A DNA stretch of 64,000 bases from contig NZ_JAAUVN010000002.1 of NCBI RefSeq assembly GCF_012030425.1, positions 620,001 to 684,000 on the forward strand, in the 5' to 3' direction. The notes beneath the pieces were generated by a model. That model had not been told where the DNA came from and ran no database searches. It saw only the letters and a program-made list of their open reading frames with translations. Source of the DNA: Sphingobacterium sp. B16(2022). GTDB taxonomy: Bacteria > Bacteroidota > Bacteroidia > Sphingobacteriales > Sphingobacteriaceae. This document shows, in pieces, positions 50,626-60,869 of this stretch. The stretch's first letter is position 1, and every line of letters starts with the position of its first letter. A program made the position numbers and the translations under genes.

Positions 50626-52269
50626 TTATTGCTTTTCTAGAACCCATTTTTGATTATTAGTCCCAATATTATTATTGATACTGTATAATACAAGTTGTGT
50701 ATTATCACTCGTGCTACTTCCGGGATTGTCGATGATGTATCCTTTGCTGAGAATGGTTTTAATGTAAACTGTATTATTGCTTTCCAGAAAATTGATGGTC
50801 CATTGTTGATTTTGGTTTGTCGAATTGGTATATTGAATTAATCCTGTGTTGATGTCATCTATACTTCCTGGAATATCGATAGATTTGGAACTAGCAACGT
50901 TTACTAAAGCATACCCAGCGCTTCCGGCAACGATTTTCCATTTTTGTGAATCACTTATGCTATTGCTATACTGTACGATCTGAGCTGCATTAGCGGTACT
51001 ATTATCGCGAACAGTGAGGTATTTACCGCTGCTTACATTTTTTATTTTGTAGGTATCATTCGCACTGAAAATGGTGAGCGGAATTAATTTTGAGGCTGCT
51101 TGTTGATTAAAAATATCTGTTAATGTTATGCGGACTGTATAATTTCCTGATGTTAAACTGCTTGATAACGTGTCCACTCTTTTTTCGGGTTTAATTTTCT
51201 CCTGCGTTTGTATTACAGACCCTGAAGCATTTAAAAGCTCAAGTTTATAACTAAGCTGCGGTGATTTGTTTTCATTTATTCCCCAGGATACAATCAGCTT
51301 GTTGTTGTGGTAACGTACAGTACTATAGCTGTTTTCTATGGTCGTTAATTCCGGTGCATTACCTTGACCTGCCTGTGCTGGTAAATTTAGTACCCGCCCT
51401 GTACCAAAGGCTGGATCTGGCGTGGTGGAACCACCGTGTTCCATGAAATATGCGTCTTCTGTACTGTTGTATTTGACATTAAAGGCGCGATCAAATTGAC
51501 CATTACGTACTGAATCATTGTCATTGGCAGAGAAATATCGGCTACTTGATTTTTCCCAAACGTTATTGATACTTAAATTCCAATTGTCTTTAAGAAATGC
51601 TTTACGGTGAAATCTACCATCATAATTTGGATTATCTCCGACCCAATTTTCTAAAAATGTTCCAGTACCTGACCCCAGATATCCTGCGCTTGCTTCACGG
51701 CCAATTGTAGAGGTATGCAACCATTTTCCTGTAGATAAATCTTGAACGAAATTGGCAATATATATTTTTCCATTTTCCTTCCAGGAACGAATGACCATAT
51801 TATACCAAGTGTTGAGCGTCCAATTATAAGGATTTAATGTCTTTTGCCCATCGCCTTCACCACCAAATCGGCTGGCAATTGTTTTGCTATCGAGATAAGA
51901 GTAAAACGCTAAATTATTTGTTGCAGTATTTTTGTCCCACAGTGATGCGAGCATAATATTGGAAGTGCCATAGCGCAGGTCTGGTGTATCTTGAAGTCCC
52001 ATATAACCGCCGTTATAATTTAGGACAGAAAAGTATTCCGTTTTTGCCGTATTTGTGATCTTTATTTTGCTCATTTTCAATATTGCATCAGAAGTGAAAT
52101 TGTAAACAAGATGTTGTGAAGGAGCTGCATTACTACCTGTCAATGTGAGGTTAAGTAAATCTTTGTCACTCTGTGAGATTAGATTTGAAGGCTTTTCTAA
52201 TCCCGATTTTACAATTTCCTTTGAACACGCTATTGTGCTCAATGCAGCGAGAAATACGCTGTGAATCAT
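50626..52269 (-). CDS. DUF3472 lipoprotein with ricin-type lectin domain
   Basis: Exported lipoprotein of 547 aa with lipobox STIAC (about 11-15). The N-terminal and central part (about 40-275) is a DUF3472 domain, marked by NGGYMGLQDT and FGGEGDGQ. A fibronectin-like segment (about 305-405) and a C-terminal ricin-type beta-trefoil (about 408-545), with three repeats ending in QKWKI, QQWTI and QKWVL, follow. The lectin part should bind polysaccharide, so a surface role in carbohydrate binding or breakdown is likely; DUF3472 has no established activity. No PUL transporter is near. Confidence 0.83.
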   Translation of the reverse strand: MIHSVFLAALSTIACSKEIVKSGLEKPSNLISQSDKDLLNLTLTGSNAAPSQHLVYNFTSDAILKMSKIKITNTAKTEYFSVLNYNGGYMGLQDTPDLRYGTSNIMLASLWDKNTATNNLAFYSYLDSKTIASRFGGEGDGQKTLNPYNWTLNTWYNMVIRSWKENGKIYIANFVQDLSTGKWLHTSTIGREASAGYLGSGTGTFLENWVGDNPNYDGRFHRKAFLKDNWNLSINNVWEKSSSRYFSANDNDSVRNGQFDRAFNVKYNSTEDAYFMEHGGSTTPDPAFGTGRVLNLPAQAGQGNAPELTTIENSYSTVRYHNNKLIVSWGINENKSPQLSYKLELLNASGSVIQTQEKIKPEKRVDTLSSSLTSGNYTVRITLTDIFNQQAASKLIPLTIFSANDTYKIKNVSSGKYLTVRDNSTANAAQIVQYSNSISDSQKWKIVAGSAGYALVNVASSKSIDIPGSIDDINTGLIQYTNSTNQNQQWTINFLESNNTVYIKTILSKGYIIDNPGSSTSDNTQLVLYSINNNIGTNNQKWVLEKQ

Positions 52270-52589
52270 TAATTTTCTTATAAAAGGATCTGTTTATAAT
52301 GGGTTATTATTGCGTATTCTTGACGCAATGGTATTAAGGTAGGAAGTTTTCTTTGTATAATTAGCAGCTGATTTTAATGAAATCGATTGCGCAATTTTTA
52401 GTGTAATAAAAGAATGTGGGACAGATAGTGAGTTGTTTAAGATGTTGATTTTCAGTTTTATTCGGAACGCTGTTTAAATGATTAAAAAAAAATCATCAGT
52501 TTTTTGTTTAGACAAACAAACTTATGCTCGGTTACTATTGTTATATTATTAAGTTGCTAAATATTAAAAACATTAAAATAACATATATT
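52270..52589. other. Divergent intergenic region
   Basis: About 320 nt, very AT-rich, between the divergent DUF3472 and lmo0937-like genes. It should hold both promoters. I see no exact -7 box with a -33 partner, no repeats and no other gene. Confidence 0.5.
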
Positions 52590-52742
52590 ATGGGAAATTT
52601 ATTATATATAATCGCAGTCATTTTAGTCATTATCTGGGCGATCAGTTTTTTAGGAGGTTTCTACAGTGGCGGTATTATCCACGCTTTATTAGTCATTGCA
52701 ATTATTGTAGTATTGTTGCGCGTTATTAGAGGAAATGCATAA
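52590..52742 (+). CDS. lmo0937-family small membrane protein
   Basis: Protein of 50 aa with two helices (about 4-20 and 28-45) around FLGGFYSGGIIH, as in the lmo0937 family of short membrane proteins. The ATG at 52590 begins MGNLLYIIAV, the family start; the 22 codons before it are not conserved in character. Function unknown; relatives are often stress-induced. A hairpin terminator follows at 52792. Confidence 0.85.
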   Translation: MGNLLYIIAVILVIIWAISFLGGFYSGGIIHALLVIAIIVVLLRVIRGNA

Positions 52743-52791
52743 ACTTTAACTTACTGATAAACATTCAGGATATTTCAAGAGGGTAGGTTGA

Positions 52792-52817
52792 AAAGAGACT
52801 TTTTAAAAGTCTCTTTT
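52792..52817 (+). terminator. Terminator of lmo0937-type gene
   Basis: AAAAGAGACTTTT followed directly by AAAAGTCTCTTTT forms a hairpin with the central T/A bases as loop, then T. Its coordinates are good to one base. Confidence 0.8.
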
Positions 52818-52862
52818 TTATTATACAGGATCTGAATAAGTTGCAAATGCGTAATCTAATTC

Positions 52863-53702
52863 CTACTTTTTTGATCTGGAATAAGCAGATGGACTGACGC
52901 CTTTGCTATTTTTATAGAAATGAGAGAAATGACTTTCGTCGTTGAATCCAAATTCGTCAGCAATCTGTCTGAAAGTAAAAAGTCCTGACGCTAATCGTTT
53001 ATCGATCAATGTTATTTTATATGCTGTTAGATAGTCGCGATAACCCATGTCGAAGTTTCTTTTAAAATAGGTGCTGAAGTAAGTAGGTGCAATATTAAAG
53101 TGGGCTGCAATTTGTTTAATTTGTATTTGCTTTGGTTCATAAATATGTTGGTGAATATAAGAAACAAGAAGTTCCTTTGCCGGGAAATTATTTATTCCAA
53201 ATAATAACATTTTTGTCATCGTTTCTATGATTATCCCGAATATGGAAAGAATCTGATGGAAAACAAGTGGAGATGTGGAAAGTGATCCAACACTATTATA
53301 AAGTAAGATATTATCTATTGTATTCCTTAATATTTTCCTTATCTCTGGATTGAATTCTAGTTTTATTTCTTTCAATATTTTATTATTCATGATCGCAATA
53401 GGCTTATTTAGTGTTTGATTCTGTTGCGTCCAATGATTGCTATTACTGAAATAATCGTCAGTGAATTTGATTGCTATTACCCTTGTCCTTTTTTCAATTT
53501 TGAAATTATGTTCATCTTCAGGTGATATTACAAAGAGATCTCCTGCGTTATAGGCTAAGCTGTTGTTGTTGATCTCATGAATTCCCGACCCTTTATAAAT
53601 ATATACCAGCTCATAGTAGTTCTGTCCATGAACGGTTAGGTGGAAGTTGGATTCCTCAAAGTCAAATAATTTCAACGCATCAAATTGCTTGAGTTTGGTC
53701 AT
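52863..53702 (-). CDS. AraC family regulator with cupin domain
   Basis: Regulator of 279 aa. The cupin domain (about 20-90) shows VYIYKGSGIHEINNNSLAYN and GDLFVISPEDEHNFKI, as in sugar-responsive AraC proteins. The double HTH is at 185-275 (IKQIAAHFNIAPTYFSTYFK and FRQIADEFGFNDESHFSHFY). It is divergent from an AEC permease gene with 216 nt between, and may control it. A -7 box TATATTTG on minus lies at 53839-53832, giving a leader of about 120 nt. Confidence 0.87.
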   Translation of the reverse strand: MTKLKQFDALKLFDFEESNFHLTVHGQNYYELVYIYKGSGIHEINNNSLAYNAGDLFVISPEDEHNFKIEKRTRVIAIKFTDDYFSNSNHWTQQNQTLNKPIAIMNNKILKEIKLEFNPEIRKILRNTIDNILLYNSVGSLSTSPLVFHQILSIFGIIIETMTKMLLFGINNFPAKELLVSYIHQHIYEPKQIQIKQIAAHFNIAPTYFSTYFKRNFDMGYRDYLTAYKITLIDKRLASGLFTFRQIADEFGFNDESHFSHFYKNSKGVSPSAYSRSKK

Positions 53703-53918
53703 ATGCGAGGCTGCTTTATGTAGTACTTCTCTTTGTTAAACTTCGTGATACATCTCTTCCAATACTCAAAAATTGTTCTAAATACCGTTGATTACCATCA
53801 TTATTATAACTTATTTATTTTTTGTTTAAAACAAATATACATACTAATGTTGTTTTTATACATGCGATAGGGATTAACAGGGTGATAATTTTGCTGTCAT
53901 AAAATAGCAAATTTTCAC

Positions 53919-54833
53919 ATGGACAATTTTGTAATGATCGCTTTCTGTATTAGTGCAGGAATGATCTTTCAGCATGCCAAATTCATGCCTCATGATGCAC
54001 ATAGAGGTATTAATATCTGGATATTGTATTTAGCTTTACCAGCTGTATCATTTAAGTATATTCCACATATCACATGGAGTAATCAGATGGTTTTTCCTGC
54101 AATCTCTCCCATTATTGTCTGGGCAGGAAGTTGGGTATTTATGGAATTCTACTGTCGTTATAAAAAGTATGGGCAACGTACCCGCAGTACTTTAGAATTA
54201 TCTAGCGGTTATAGTAATACTTCTTTTATTGGATTTCCCTTAATTACGGCCTATTTTGGAGAACATGATCTGAGTATTGCTATTATTTGTGATCAGGTGA
54301 TGTTTGTTCTTTTGTCTACTATTGGAATTATTGCGGCAGTTAAAGGAAATCCTTCCGATACAGGGGGAGTTAAAGTTTCTTTATTAATTAAACGCTTATT
54401 TACTTTTCCTCCTTTTATCGCTTGTGTTAGCGCTCTTTTTTTGTCCAAATTTATCGATTTGCAGGTAGCAGAACCGTTTATCAATAAATTAGCAGCTACT
54501 GTTGGTCCGCTTGCTTTGTTTTCTGTAGGTCTACAGCTCAAGTTTAAAGGGTGGAAACAGCAAATTTCACAACTTTCAATGGCGATGTTATATAAACTCA
54601 TGATTGCTCCTGCTTTGGTACTGTTTATTGCGGTTATTATGGGTATTAAAGGGGATATCGCCCGCATCAGTATATTTGAAGCCGCTATGCCAACATTAAT
54701 TACCTCGGGCATTATTGCAGAGCAGTTTCGGTTAAATGCCCGGTTAGTGAATCTGATCATAGGGATCAGTATTTTAGTAGGATTTATAACGACTGCATGT
54801 TGGAATGGAATAATGGATTATTTCATGATTTAA
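53919..54833 (+). CDS. AEC family permease
   Basis: Membrane protein of 304 aa with ten predicted helices, of the auxin-efflux-carrier (AEC/membrane transport) family. Family marks are the N-terminal FVMIAFCISAGMIF, LSSGYSNTSFIGFPLITAYFG (90-110) and the later GIIAEQFRLN. In bacteria these carriers move malate, malonate and other organic acids. The divergent AraC gene suggests an inducer-controlled uptake or export pair. The substrate is unknown. Confidence 0.85.
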   Translation: MDNFVMIAFCISAGMIFQHAKFMPHDAHRGINIWILYLALPAVSFKYIPHITWSNQMVFPAISPIIVWAGSWVFMEFYCRYKKYGQRTRSTLELSSGYSNTSFIGFPLITAYFGEHDLSIAIICDQVMFVLLSTIGIIAAVKGNPSDTGGVKVSLLIKRLFTFPPFIACVSALFLSKFIDLQVAEPFINKLAATVGPLALFSVGLQLKFKGWKQQISQLSMAMLYKLMIAPALVLFIAVIMGIKGDIARISIFEAAMPTLITSGIIAEQFRLNARLVNLIIGISILVGFITTACWNGIMDYFMI

Positions 54834-54876
54834 AAAGTTTTAATTTTCAATCTTAATGTATGACAATTCTTAAAGG

Positions 54877-55149
54877 TTAGATTTCAGTTTTGTTTTTGAA
54901 TTCATTTGTTTCTCTATTTTTGAGTTCCGCTGTAATTTCCTTTAGCTTTTTGAAAAGAATGATTGCGATCGTTGATAGTGAAAAAGGTATCGCTAAAAGG
55001 GCACTGAACTTTTTGGTTATGGAAATATAAATCCCCATTGCTAATAGCAGTACCAACATTGAGGTTAACGTAATGGCTATGACTGCCGTTGTTTTTTTTG
55101 CTTGCAGCAATTCTTCATTACTGTATTCACTGAGTGGTTTCTTATTCAT
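54877..55149 (-). CDS. Hypothetical two-helix membrane protein
   Basis: Protein of 90 aa: a charged start (NKKPLSEYSNEELLQAKKTT), two helices (about 21-43 and 48-66) and a charged C-terminal helix. Similar short proteins with an N-terminal SEYSxEEL motif occur in Bacteroidota and have no known function. It has its own frame and start; it lies between two unrelated genes. I do not assign a role. Confidence 0.7.
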   Translation of the reverse strand: MNKKPLSEYSNEELLQAKKTTAVIAITLTSMLVLLLAMGIYISITKKFSALLAIPFSLSTIAIILFKKLKEITAELKNRETNEFKNKTEI

Positions 55150-55266
55150 AAATAGGTTCCGTTTTAATAATTTAAATTTAATATCGCTAATTTTTTGTCG
55201 ATTTTACTACAGTGAAAAGCAAAGGTTAGTTTAATTGTTTTTATCTGTTATTTATAAGTTTTAAAC

Positions 55267-56406
55267 TTAACCTTTTTTCGACTTTGCAAATCGTTTTGCT
55301 AGGTAATTTCTAACAGGAATATCATATAATTTTAAACAGATATAAGCCAAAATAATACTTCCTATGACTACAGCTGCCGCGCCAGGTAAGGATTGCTCGA
55401 AAGTGAGTTTATTATTTTTTACCCAGGCATAGTAAAGATAAATAAAAGGATAATGTACAGTATATAATGGGTAAGAAATGTCTCCTAAGAATCGACATAA
55501 TCGAGTTGTATATTTATCTGTGCTTTTGCCTGAAGCGCCTAGATAGACAAGAATAGGGAATATTACTACGCAACAAATGGTGTCATATAGCCCATTTATC
55601 CATAAGTGCTCTGCTCCACCTAGGCGGGGTAGGGCTAATAGGGTCACTATAGTGATACTGCATATCCAAAAGGCTCCCTTAATATTAGCGGGTCTGAAAA
55701 TTCGGGAGAGCAATAAGCCGGCAGAGAAAGAAAATAGAACGCGTAAAAATCCTGCTGTAAATTCTATTTCAGTTAACGAGAAACCGGCACAAATGTCCCC
55801 ATACGGTCCTGCAATGGCAAATGTTGCTAAACCACAACCTGCAATAAAAACTAATAATGCTAGAATCTTGGTTGAAAATTTTCGAATAATTAAGGCATAA
55901 AGAATATTTCCAATATATTCAAAGAATAATGACCAGCTCGGTCCGTTTAGCGGAAACATCTCACCTAGACCCCTAACTTCATGTCCCGGCATGGCCGGAA
56001 TAAGTAATGCATTTAATAATGTTGCTCCAAGTAAAGCCATTACAGTTACGGATGATACATCCCATACTGAACATCCTTGAAAGTAAAACATAATTGCACC
56101 TATAACAGCTCCCATTACAACCATCGGGTGTAGCCGTATGATTCTGCGTCTGATAAAATCTTTTGTAGACATTTTTGACCAGCGATCATCATAAGCATAA
56201 CCGATAACAAATCCAGATAAAATGAAGAAAAAATCAACAGCTAGGTAACCATGATTGATACGTTGATCCAAATGACTGGTCGCAAATGCTTCAAAAATGT
56301 GAAAACATACCACAGTAATTGCTGCTACACCCCGAAGTCCATCCAGTACGTTGTAATGTGGTTTATTAAGATCGTGTGTGAGCGAATTGGTTTGTGTGTT
56401 TAGCAT
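55267..56406 (-). CDS. Acyltransferase family 3 (OafA/YrhL-like)
   Basis: Integral membrane O-acyltransferase of 379 aa with ten helices. The N-terminal LDGLRGVAAITVVCFHIFEA (21-40) carries the catalytic histidine of family 3, and the RRIIRLHPMVV (88-98) arginines are present. Such enzymes acetylate sugars in capsule, O-antigen or peptidoglycan, or acylate small molecules. No extra SGNH domain is attached. The partner polysaccharide is not visible in the window. The gene stands alone. Confidence 0.9.
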   Translation of the reverse strand: MLNTQTNSLTHDLNKPHYNVLDGLRGVAAITVVCFHIFEAFATSHLDQRINHGYLAVDFFFILSGFVIGYAYDDRWSKMSTKDFIRRRIIRLHPMVVMGAVIGAIMFYFQGCSVWDVSSVTVMALLGATLLNALLIPAMPGHEVRGLGEMFPLNGPSWSLFFEYIGNILYALIIRKFSTKILALLVFIAGCGLATFAIAGPYGDICAGFSLTEIEFTAGFLRVLFSFSAGLLLSRIFRPANIKGAFWICSITIVTLLALPRLGGAEHLWINGLYDTICCVVIFPILVYLGASGKSTDKYTTRLCRFLGDISYPLYTVHYPFIYLYYAWVKNNKLTFEQSLPGAAAVVIGSIILAYICLKLYDIPVRNYLAKRFAKSKKG

Positions 56407-56608
56407 GCAGACAAATTTGATTAGTAGTATATTTTTATTGAATAGCCAAAAGACCGTGAATATAGGAATTAATTACAGTTTTTGAAATAATTATGATCTT
56501 AAAAAATGGAAATTTCTTTCAATTTTCGTAATATTTTTGCTATTATTATAGTTATTAGATTCATTAGTTGTAATTTGCTCAATATTTATGCAATTATAAT
56601 ACCTTACA

Positions 56609-59290
56609 ATGAAAAGGAAACTAAACCTATTATTTCTCTTTCCTATATTATTGGGATTTACCAATAATATTGAAAAGCCAGTACATCAAAAAGTAAAAAA
56701 TGAAAATGTACATTATTCAACGACAGCTACATTACATGCTCAGGATAGCTTAAAAACTTTATCAGGAGCTCCGGCAGACCTGATTATGACCTCTTTTACA
56801 GCTGCGGATCTTACTCCTAGTCCAGCTTGTTTAGCTGTGGCGCCTACGGGTGAAGTTTACGTTGGGGTTGATATGATCGGATCTTTAGGAAAAGATATGG
56901 GTAAAGGGTTTATCCGCAGATTTGTTGACACGGACAACGACGGGAAAATGGATAAGCATACTGATTTTGCACGTGTTGATAATCCCCGTGGTATTTTTGT
57001 TTTAGGTGATCAAGTTTTCGTTTTGCATACGACGTTTGATGCATCGACTGGAAAAGCAACAGGAATGGATTTAGTTGTATTTGAAGATAAAAATCAAGAT
57101 GGGGTTGCGGATGGGGTAGCTAAACCACTTATAGTGGGTCTAAGTAATACCAAATATATTCAAGAGCGTGGTACGGATCATGCTACTAATGGAATAAGGA
57201 TGGGTATTGATGGTTGGATGTATATTGCAGTTGGTGATTTTGGATTTCATAATGCAACAGGTACAGATGGCAAGAAATTGACCATGCTGGGGGGAGGAAT
57301 TTTACGTGTGCGTCCTGATGGAAAAGAAATGGAAATATATACACATGGATTACGTAATATCTATGATGTCGCTATTGATCCATATATGAATATCTTTACC
57401 CGTGATAATACCAATGATGGTGGCGGTTGGGACATTCGTTTTTCGCATCAGATTCAATCTGGAGAGTACGGCTATCCTTTGTTATTCCAAAATTTTACAG
57501 AAGAGATTATTCCTGCTTTGGCCATGTTAGGTGGTGGATCGGGTACAGGATCTTTATATATGGACGAGGATACTTGGCCTGAAAAATATAATAAGGTACC
57601 GATGATGGCGGATTGGGGCAGAAGTTTCTTATATATGCATCATGTTACACCAGATGGACCAAGTTTTACACAAAAAGAAGAAGAATTTATCCAATTGCCA
57701 CAAATTACAGATTTAGATGTGGATGGTTCCGGCAGGTTATATCTAGCAGCTTGGGATGGAGCTGGTTACTCAGGTAACCCGGATAAAGGTTATGTTGCGC
57801 GCGTAGTACCAAAAGGATGGACATACAAAGCTTTTCCTAATACGAAGAAAGCATCTATTGGCGAGTTAACTAATCTTTTGAAATCGGGTAGTGCAACAAC
57901 TAGGCTTTACGCGTCACAAGAACTTGTTTCCAGATCATCAGATGAAGCAACAGCAGCTGCTATTAGTATTGCTAAAGACAAGAGTTTAGGGCTCAGTGCT
58001 CGTGTTGCCGCAATATATACTTATGCACAGTTGGCAAAGGAAAAAGCAATTCCGGTTTTGGTTGAACTTACAAAGGAGGATCAGATCCGTGAATTTGCGT
58101 TACGTGCTTTGGCTGACCGTATGGGATCATTAGAGCAAGTGCCAATTGATCCATTCATTGATGGATTGAAAGATGCTTCCGTACGTGTACAAACGGCTTC
58201 AATGGTTGGTTTGGGTCGCTTGGGCCGAGTAGAAGCTGCTAATGCATTATTGCAGACAAAGGTGCCGGCATCTTTTGTTGCTCCCGCTAAAGGAGTGGAG
58301 GGGCCACACGATAAACCTAATGCCGCCATTATACCTGCACATCTAGCGGTTAAAGCGTTAGTTCGCTTAAATGCAGTTAATGCAAGTGTAGGTTTTTTGG
58401 GAACAGAAAATCCTGATCTAGCTTTATGGGCTATGCGTTATATGCACGATGCCAGAGCAGTTGATGGCTTAATCGCTGCTTATGGAAAATCAAAAGATCA
58501 AAAATTTAAAGATAAGATTCTAGTAACCTTAGCTCGCTTATATAAGAAAGAAGATGCTTATGATGCTTCGTGGTGGTGGGGAACTCGTCCTGATTCGCAC
58601 GGGCCATACTATAAAGGAGTTGTTTGGGAATCTTCACCGGTCATTGAGAAATTCCTGAAGGCAGAGAGCGTAAAAGCTGGAGCGACGAAAAAACAATTTT
58701 TTTCGGATCTGAATGAGAAATTCCGTATGGAAATTGCTTCTTTTAATGTTGCTAAGAAAGAGGTTGCTGTAAAAGAAGTTAAGGAGAAAAAAGTTGATTT
58801 AGAAAAAATCAAAAACCAAAAAGGGCAAGTAGGAAAAACATCCATTGAGGATATTATGTTAGCATTAGCTAAAATAAAAGGTGATCCGGTAAAAGGAAAA
58901 GCGCTATTTACAAAACAAGGATGTTTTGCATGTCATAGTCTTAGTAAAAGTGAAACGATGAAAGGACCATTTATGGGACAAATTGGTGCAATCATGAATC
59001 GTGAACAAATTGCCGAATCAATTTTAAAACCAAATGCTTCAATTTCTCAAGGATTTGCAACAGTTTTGATCAGCACTAAAGACAAAAAGAGTTTTATGGG
59101 TTTTGTGACACAGGAAACTGCTGATAAAGTTGTATTGAGAGATATTGCTGGATCTGTTACGACAATCAAAAAAGCTAATATTGCAAAACGTACGGAAATG
59201 GGTAACTCGATGATGCCCGCTGGATTGGCAAATTCATTAACAGTTGAAGAATTTGCTTCACTAGTTGCGTTTCTAGCAAAACAAAAATAA
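56609..59290 (+). CDS. PQQ-type dehydrogenase with HEAT repeats and heme-c domain
   Basis: Exported protein of 893 aa. After the signal peptide (1-18) a six-bladed propeller of the soluble glucose/sorbosone dehydrogenase type runs from about 60 to 400 (RVDNPRGIFVLGDQVFVLHT, YTHGLRNIYDVAIDP). HEAT-like helices (about 420-660) and a lysine-rich linker (705-745) follow, then a heme-binding domain with CFACH (Cys772, Cys775, His776) and TMP-like MMPAG as sixth ligand. This build matches the large heme-binding proteins of Planctomycetes and Bacteroidota that oxidise sugars in the periplasm. A partner oxidase is not adjacent. Terminator at 59316. Confidence 0.87.
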   Translation: MKRKLNLLFLFPILLGFTNNIEKPVHQKVKNENVHYSTTATLHAQDSLKTLSGAPADLIMTSFTAADLTPSPACLAVAPTGEVYVGVDMIGSLGKDMGKGFIRRFVDTDNDGKMDKHTDFARVDNPRGIFVLGDQVFVLHTTFDASTGKATGMDLVVFEDKNQDGVADGVAKPLIVGLSNTKYIQERGTDHATNGIRMGIDGWMYIAVGDFGFHNATGTDGKKLTMLGGGILRVRPDGKEMEIYTHGLRNIYDVAIDPYMNIFTRDNTNDGGGWDIRFSHQIQSGEYGYPLLFQNFTEEIIPALAMLGGGSGTGSLYMDEDTWPEKYNKVPMMADWGRSFLYMHHVTPDGPSFTQKEEEFIQLPQITDLDVDGSGRLYLAAWDGAGYSGNPDKGYVARVVPKGWTYKAFPNTKKASIGELTNLLKSGSATTRLYASQELVSRSSDEATAAAISIAKDKSLGLSARVAAIYTYAQLAKEKAIPVLVELTKEDQIREFALRALADRMGSLEQVPIDPFIDGLKDASVRVQTASMVGLGRLGRVEAANALLQTKVPASFVAPAKGVEGPHDKPNAAIIPAHLAVKALVRLNAVNASVGFLGTENPDLALWAMRYMHDARAVDGLIAAYGKSKDQKFKDKILVTLARLYKKEDAYDASWWWGTRPDSHGPYYKGVVWESSPVIEKFLKAESVKAGATKKQFFSDLNEKFRMEIASFNVAKKEVAVKEVKEKKVDLEKIKNQKGQVGKTSIEDIMLALAKIKGDPVKGKALFTKQGCFACHSLSKSETMKGPFMGQIGAIMNREQIAESILKPNASISQGFATVLISTKDKKSFMGFVTQETADKVVLRDIAGSVTTIKKANIAKRTEMGNSMMPAGLANSLTVEEFASLVAFLAKQK

Positions 59291-59728
59291 GAAGTCTTAA
59301 CATTTATATCATTAGAGGCCGTCAGCTACATTTAAGTTGGCGGCCTTTTTATGTTTCTTGTCAGCCTAATGATAAATTATTTATGGATATCTTTTGCTAT
59401 AATAATCGAAAAGAAAATTGATCTTTGATTTGGACTTGACAAAATAATATAAAATAGATAATTTAACATATAGAAAAAGATTCATGATTTTTAACGGATC
59501 GTTTTTTTATAATTTGCTCGGGATTATAGTCTACAGCTACTTAGACTAATCGAGAAGAGTAAAAAACAAACAAACTTAAAGCCGTTCTGTGTTGTTATAT
59601 AATAAAAATATGTTCGGTCAAAGACAGCTTATGAGTTGTACTTGTGGAACTATTTTGTTGAATAATATAATATATAACAGGTTTTTGAGGTTATATCATT
59701 GAGTATCATTTTTTTAATTAAATTGAGT
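59291..59728. other. Intergenic region after the PQQ-type dehydrogenase gene
   Basis: About 438 nt. It holds the terminator at 59316-59350 and then about 380 nt of AT-rich sequence without a gene; the promoter of the secreted protein at 59729 should lie near the end, but no exact -7 box was found. Confidence 0.5.
59316..59350 (+). terminator. Terminator of PQQ-type dehydrogenase gene
   Basis: Stem 59316-59325 with 59337-59346 (two wobbles, GC-rich AGGCCG/CGGCCT base), then TTTT. It begins 26 nt after the stop. Confidence 0.85.
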
Positions 59729-60250
59729 ATGGGAATACGTTTTTATGTCTGTCTTTTTTTCGTGGTAAGCTCGATCACATGTTTTGGTCAAATCAATATT
59801 GATAAGATGCGCTCAGATTATGCTTTAGCTGTAAAAGATAAAAAGCTCTGTGAAACGAATCTTAAAATCTTAGATGAGGGAGCAAATACAGTAACCGAAA
59901 AAGGATATCTTGCCGCATATGAGATTCTTTGGGCAAAACATAAAAACAATCCATTTACCAAATTAAGCCAGTTTAAGAAGGGTAAAAACTTATTAGAATC
60001 TGTTATTGTCAAACAAAAAGACAATATCGATCTGCGTTTTATCCGTTGGTCTGTGCAAACCCATGCACCCTCATTTCTCAATTATAGTAAAGATCGAATA
60101 GATGATAAAGAGTTTTTGGTGCATAATCTAAAAAAACTACCGAGTCAGGAAGGAAAAAAAATAATTTATAAATATCTGAGCGAAGCCAACAGCTATCTTA
60201 AGGGAGATCATGCATTCTCAAAAGCTGAGCTTGCTGAACTTTCAAAATAG
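59729..60250 (+). CDS. Hypothetical secreted protein (Bacteroidota type)
   Basis: Exported protein of 173 aa with a signal peptide ending near CFGQ (21). The mature part is helical with the pattern INIDKMRSDYALAVKDKKLC (22-41), YLAAYEILWAKH (about 60-71) and IDLRFIRWSVQTHAP (about 101-115), seen in a family of conserved secreted proteins of Bacteroidota. No function is known. The ATG at 59729 starts the signal peptide; the TTG at 59699 is not needed. Confidence 0.75.
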   Translation: MGIRFYVCLFFVVSSITCFGQINIDKMRSDYALAVKDKKLCETNLKILDEGANTVTEKGYLAAYEILWAKHKNNPFTKLSQFKKGKNLLESVIVKQKDNIDLRFIRWSVQTHAPSFLNYSKDRIDDKEFLVHNLKKLPSQEGKKIIYKYLSEANSYLKGDHAFSKAELAELSK

Positions 60251-60869
60251 TAGCTTAATTTTATAAATGGTTCCGTATAGTTTGTAAGAAAGATTACTTA
60301 CTATTTTAATTTCTTGTTTTTAGAACATACTTTAATAGTTATTGAATGTTTTAAAAATGAGATTTTTTTTTTTGATTCTTACTTCTGCAATTACTTGTTT
60401 TTTATTTTTGAAATTAATTAAATGATCTGGACATGTAGTCTATCTAGGTATAGCTCTATAAAATTATTTCTATCCTTTTTGGTTTATATAAATAATTTTT
60501 TAAGAGATTAAGTTGAATTATAAAGGTTAAGCTGATCACCATACTTACTATATAGGAATGATTAATTTCCTATCCTAACAAATAGAAACCCCTGTAATCC
60601 GACAGAATATCGATTTCAATGTATTGCAATAAATTGTTTAAATAATTATCGTACTTATTCACTACAGCTGTAAGTACCCGAATTTATATAATTTACGAAA
60701 ATTGAGAAGATTGAAGTCTAAAGTATTTGCATTATCAATGAAGTCTAGAATAATCTAATGCATCTTGTAATGATTAATGGGCAAGAACTAAGTGAAGTTT
60801 ACTTAGTTCTTGCCCATTAAGTGCATTTATATTTACTGTAACTAATACATGGAAGTATTATACGTTAAA
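60251..60869. other. AT-rich gap before GT2 gene
   Basis: About 619 nt without a gene-like frame or homologous feature on either strand. Its right end carries the large hairpin at 60774-60820. The rest shows only A/T runs. Confidence 0.5.
60774..60820 (-). terminator. 20-bp perfect hairpin after GT2 gene
   Basis: Perfect 20-bp stem (60774-60793 with 60801-60820) with a 7-nt loop, 50 nt past the stop of the minus-strand GT2 gene. The T-run is weak, but the stem is the longest in the window. Confidence 0.85.
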
